From Cycloclasticus sp. (lineage in GTDB: Bacteria > Pseudomonadota > Gammaproteobacteria > Methylococcales > Cycloclasticaceae), in the NCBI GenBank assembly GCA_002733135.1, contig NVUJ01000008.1, forward strand, positions 16,314 through 51,148: DNA of 34,835 bases. Direction: 5' to 3'. Positions within the stretch are counted from its first letter, which is position 1, and each line of letters opens with the position of its first letter. Of this stretch, positions 33,847-34,835 are shown one piece after another. Both the position numbers and the translations under genes were made by a program. The notes under the pieces are model-generated. The model was not told the DNA's origin and searched no databases. It was given only the letters and a program-made list of their open reading frames with translations.

Positions 33847-34539
33847 TTAAGCCATAACAGAGTAACCAAACATTTGATAACCAAACAGCACTAGGCCGCC
33901 CGTCATTAATAACGTGTTAGTTGTGGTTGAAAAAGAATAATAACTAGGAAACCTACGCCAAAAACTCAGCGCGATTAATATAAACACTAAAGCGATGAAC
34001 TGCCCAAGTTCGACGCCAACGTTAAAGGCCACTAAATTCTTCCATAAATCTTCTTGCGGTAAGGCGAAATCTTGTAATTTAGTGGCCAAACCAAAGCCAT
34101 GGAACAAGCCAAATACGGCCACAGCAATTTTAGTGTTGGGCTGAAAACCTAGCAATCTATTAAAGCCACCGATATTATCAAAGCCTTTGTATACGACTGA
34201 TAAGCCGATAATAGCGTCAATCAAATACGGATTAACCGCGATGTTATTTAACACCCCAAGCAATAACGTCAAGCTATGCCCTATGGTAAATAAACTCACG
34301 TACAACAACACATCACGTTTTCGGAATAAGAAAAAAATCACACCGACCAAAAACAACAAATGGTCGTACCCCGTCACCATGTGCTTTGCACCTATATAAA
34401 GAAACGGCCCTATCACAACACCCTCGTTAGCCAATAAAAAACGCTCTGTATTAGCGTCAACACCATGAGCAAACGCTCCAGAAGAACTAAATAAAAAGAG
34501 CACAAGAGTAGCGACGAGTAGCCGGGTAATATTTAACAC
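33847..34539 (-). CDS. HupE/UreJ family membrane protein
   Basis: A 230-residue membrane protein. A cleavable signal (LLVATLVLFLFSSSGAFA, cut before HG) would leave His25 as the mature N-terminus. The family core is IGAKHMVTGYDHLLFLVGV (His53, Asp59, His60), then FTIGHSLTLLLG (His88) and FGLFHGFGLA (His147), with about six helices. HupE/UreJ proteins are considered nickel or related metal permeases; no hydrogenase or urease genes are here, so the metal is uncertain. The start is GTG (34539), the only one that keeps the signal peptide. It lies 5 bases after the GST-fold gene stop and 4 bases before the anchor protein start, indicating an operon. Confidence 0.85.
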   Translation of the reverse strand: MLNITRLLVATLVLFLFSSSGAFAHGVDANTERFLLANEGVVIGPFLYIGAKHMVTGYDHLLFLVGVIFFLFRKRDVLLYVSLFTIGHSLTLLLGVLNNIAVNPYLIDAIIGLSVVYKGFDNIGGFNRLLGFQPNTKIAVAVFGLFHGFGLATKLQDFALPQEDLWKNLVAFNVGVELGQFIALVFILIALSFWRRFPSYYSFSTTTNTLLMTGGLVLFGYQMFGYSVMA

Positions 34540-34544
34540 CTAAG

Positions 34545-34835
34545 TTATTTTATACCTGGAAAGCTACGAGGCAACGTAGTAACAAATGATTCACGCTTTT
34601 TGCATCGTTCATACCAAGCCAACAAATTTGGAAACTGATTACTAATGTGCAAGCCGTAAGTAATTGCAATCGTAAACCGAGGAATCAATGCGCACTCTGC
34701 CACAGAAAAATCTGTGCTAAAAAAATCTTTATCACCAAGAGCATTAGATAATTTTTCTTGTATGCCAACCCAGGCTTCTAATGTAGTCCGTTTAAGCCCT
34801 TCGTCGACAGAACAACCCTGATTTTCGCGCACGTG
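34545..34835 (-). CDS. Glutathione S-transferase-like protein, C-terminal domain (5' end outside window)
   Basis: The frame enters the window already open, so only the last 96 or so residues are present. The segment FSTDFSVAECALIPRFTIA is the all-helical GST C-domain signature (usually ...SLADIAL.P.), and NLLAWYERCKKRESF then TTLPRSF ends it as in SspA/GST-like proteins. The N-terminal thioredoxin-like half is outside. A GTG at 34832 is probably an internal valine rather than a start. Activity (transferase or stringent-starvation-type regulator) cannot be decided from this piece. Confidence 0.75.
   Translation of the reverse strand, partial: HVRENQGCSVDEGLKRTTLEAWVGIQEKLSNALGDKDFFSTDFSVAECALIPRFTIAITYGLHISNQFPNLLAWYERCKKRESFVTTLPRSFPGIK

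Overview
The window looks like the chromosome of an AT-leaning (by eye about 40% GC) gammaproteobacterium. The main evidence is the conserved block tRNA-Leu, tig, clpP, clpX, lon, hupB, ppiD, together with an mltD/methyltransferase/rnhA neighbourhood and proteobacterial-type lipoproteins. A marine methylotroph- or hydrocarbon-degrader-like lineage (Methylophaga/Cycloclasticus type) is a guess from gene content only. I see no insertion sequence, prophage, CRISPR array or plasmid origin. Gene density is very high and no gap exceeds about 220 bases.

Layout. 1-4470 (+): the 3' end of a PhzF-family gene, then a molybdopterin oxidoreductase with a nitrate-reductase-like cysteine Mo ligand, then one protein that fuses a four-cluster ferredoxin to a DmsC-type membrane anchor. 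mobA, which builds the guanylated cofactor such enzymes need, converges on this pair with a 1-base gap. 4472-6349 (-): mobA, rnhA and a YafS-like methyltransferase. 6468-8063 (+): the lytic transglycosylase lipoprotein MltD with three LysM repeats. 8109-25445 (-): a 17-kb colinear run. In transcription order it is tRNA-Leu, tig, clpP, clpX, lon, hupB, tRNA-Val, tRNA-Asp, ppiD, a dicarboxylate/amino acid:cation symporter, then an oligopeptide-type ABC cassette (binding protein, two permeases, double ATPase) with serB inserted before the ATPase. 25540-29310 (+): a CPBP membrane protease and the ferrous-iron operon feoABC, whose promoter carries a near-consensus Fur box. 29304-34835 (-): a GST-fold fragment, HupE/UreJ membrane protein, transmembrane anchor protein, trypsin-like protease with a coiled-coil insertion, ethanolamine ammonia-lyase EutB/EutC, and a small histidine-rich four-helix membrane protein of unknown function.

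How it fits together. The tig-lon block is a protein folding and degradation module; lon has a well-spaced sigma-32-like promoter and clpX ends in a very large hairpin. hupB appears to be co-transcribed with two tRNAs that end in an intrinsic terminator placed directly before ppiD. The first 5 kb is a self-contained redox module: a cytoplasmic Mo catalytic subunit without a Tat signal, a membrane electron-transfer subunit and a cofactor-maturation enzyme. The most under-explained items are this Mo/FeS-DmsC module, the doubly anchored binding protein and enlarged permease of the serB-containing ABC cassette, the coiled-coil protease, and the 163-residue histidine membrane protein beside feoC. 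I recognise no complete new defence or mobile system here.
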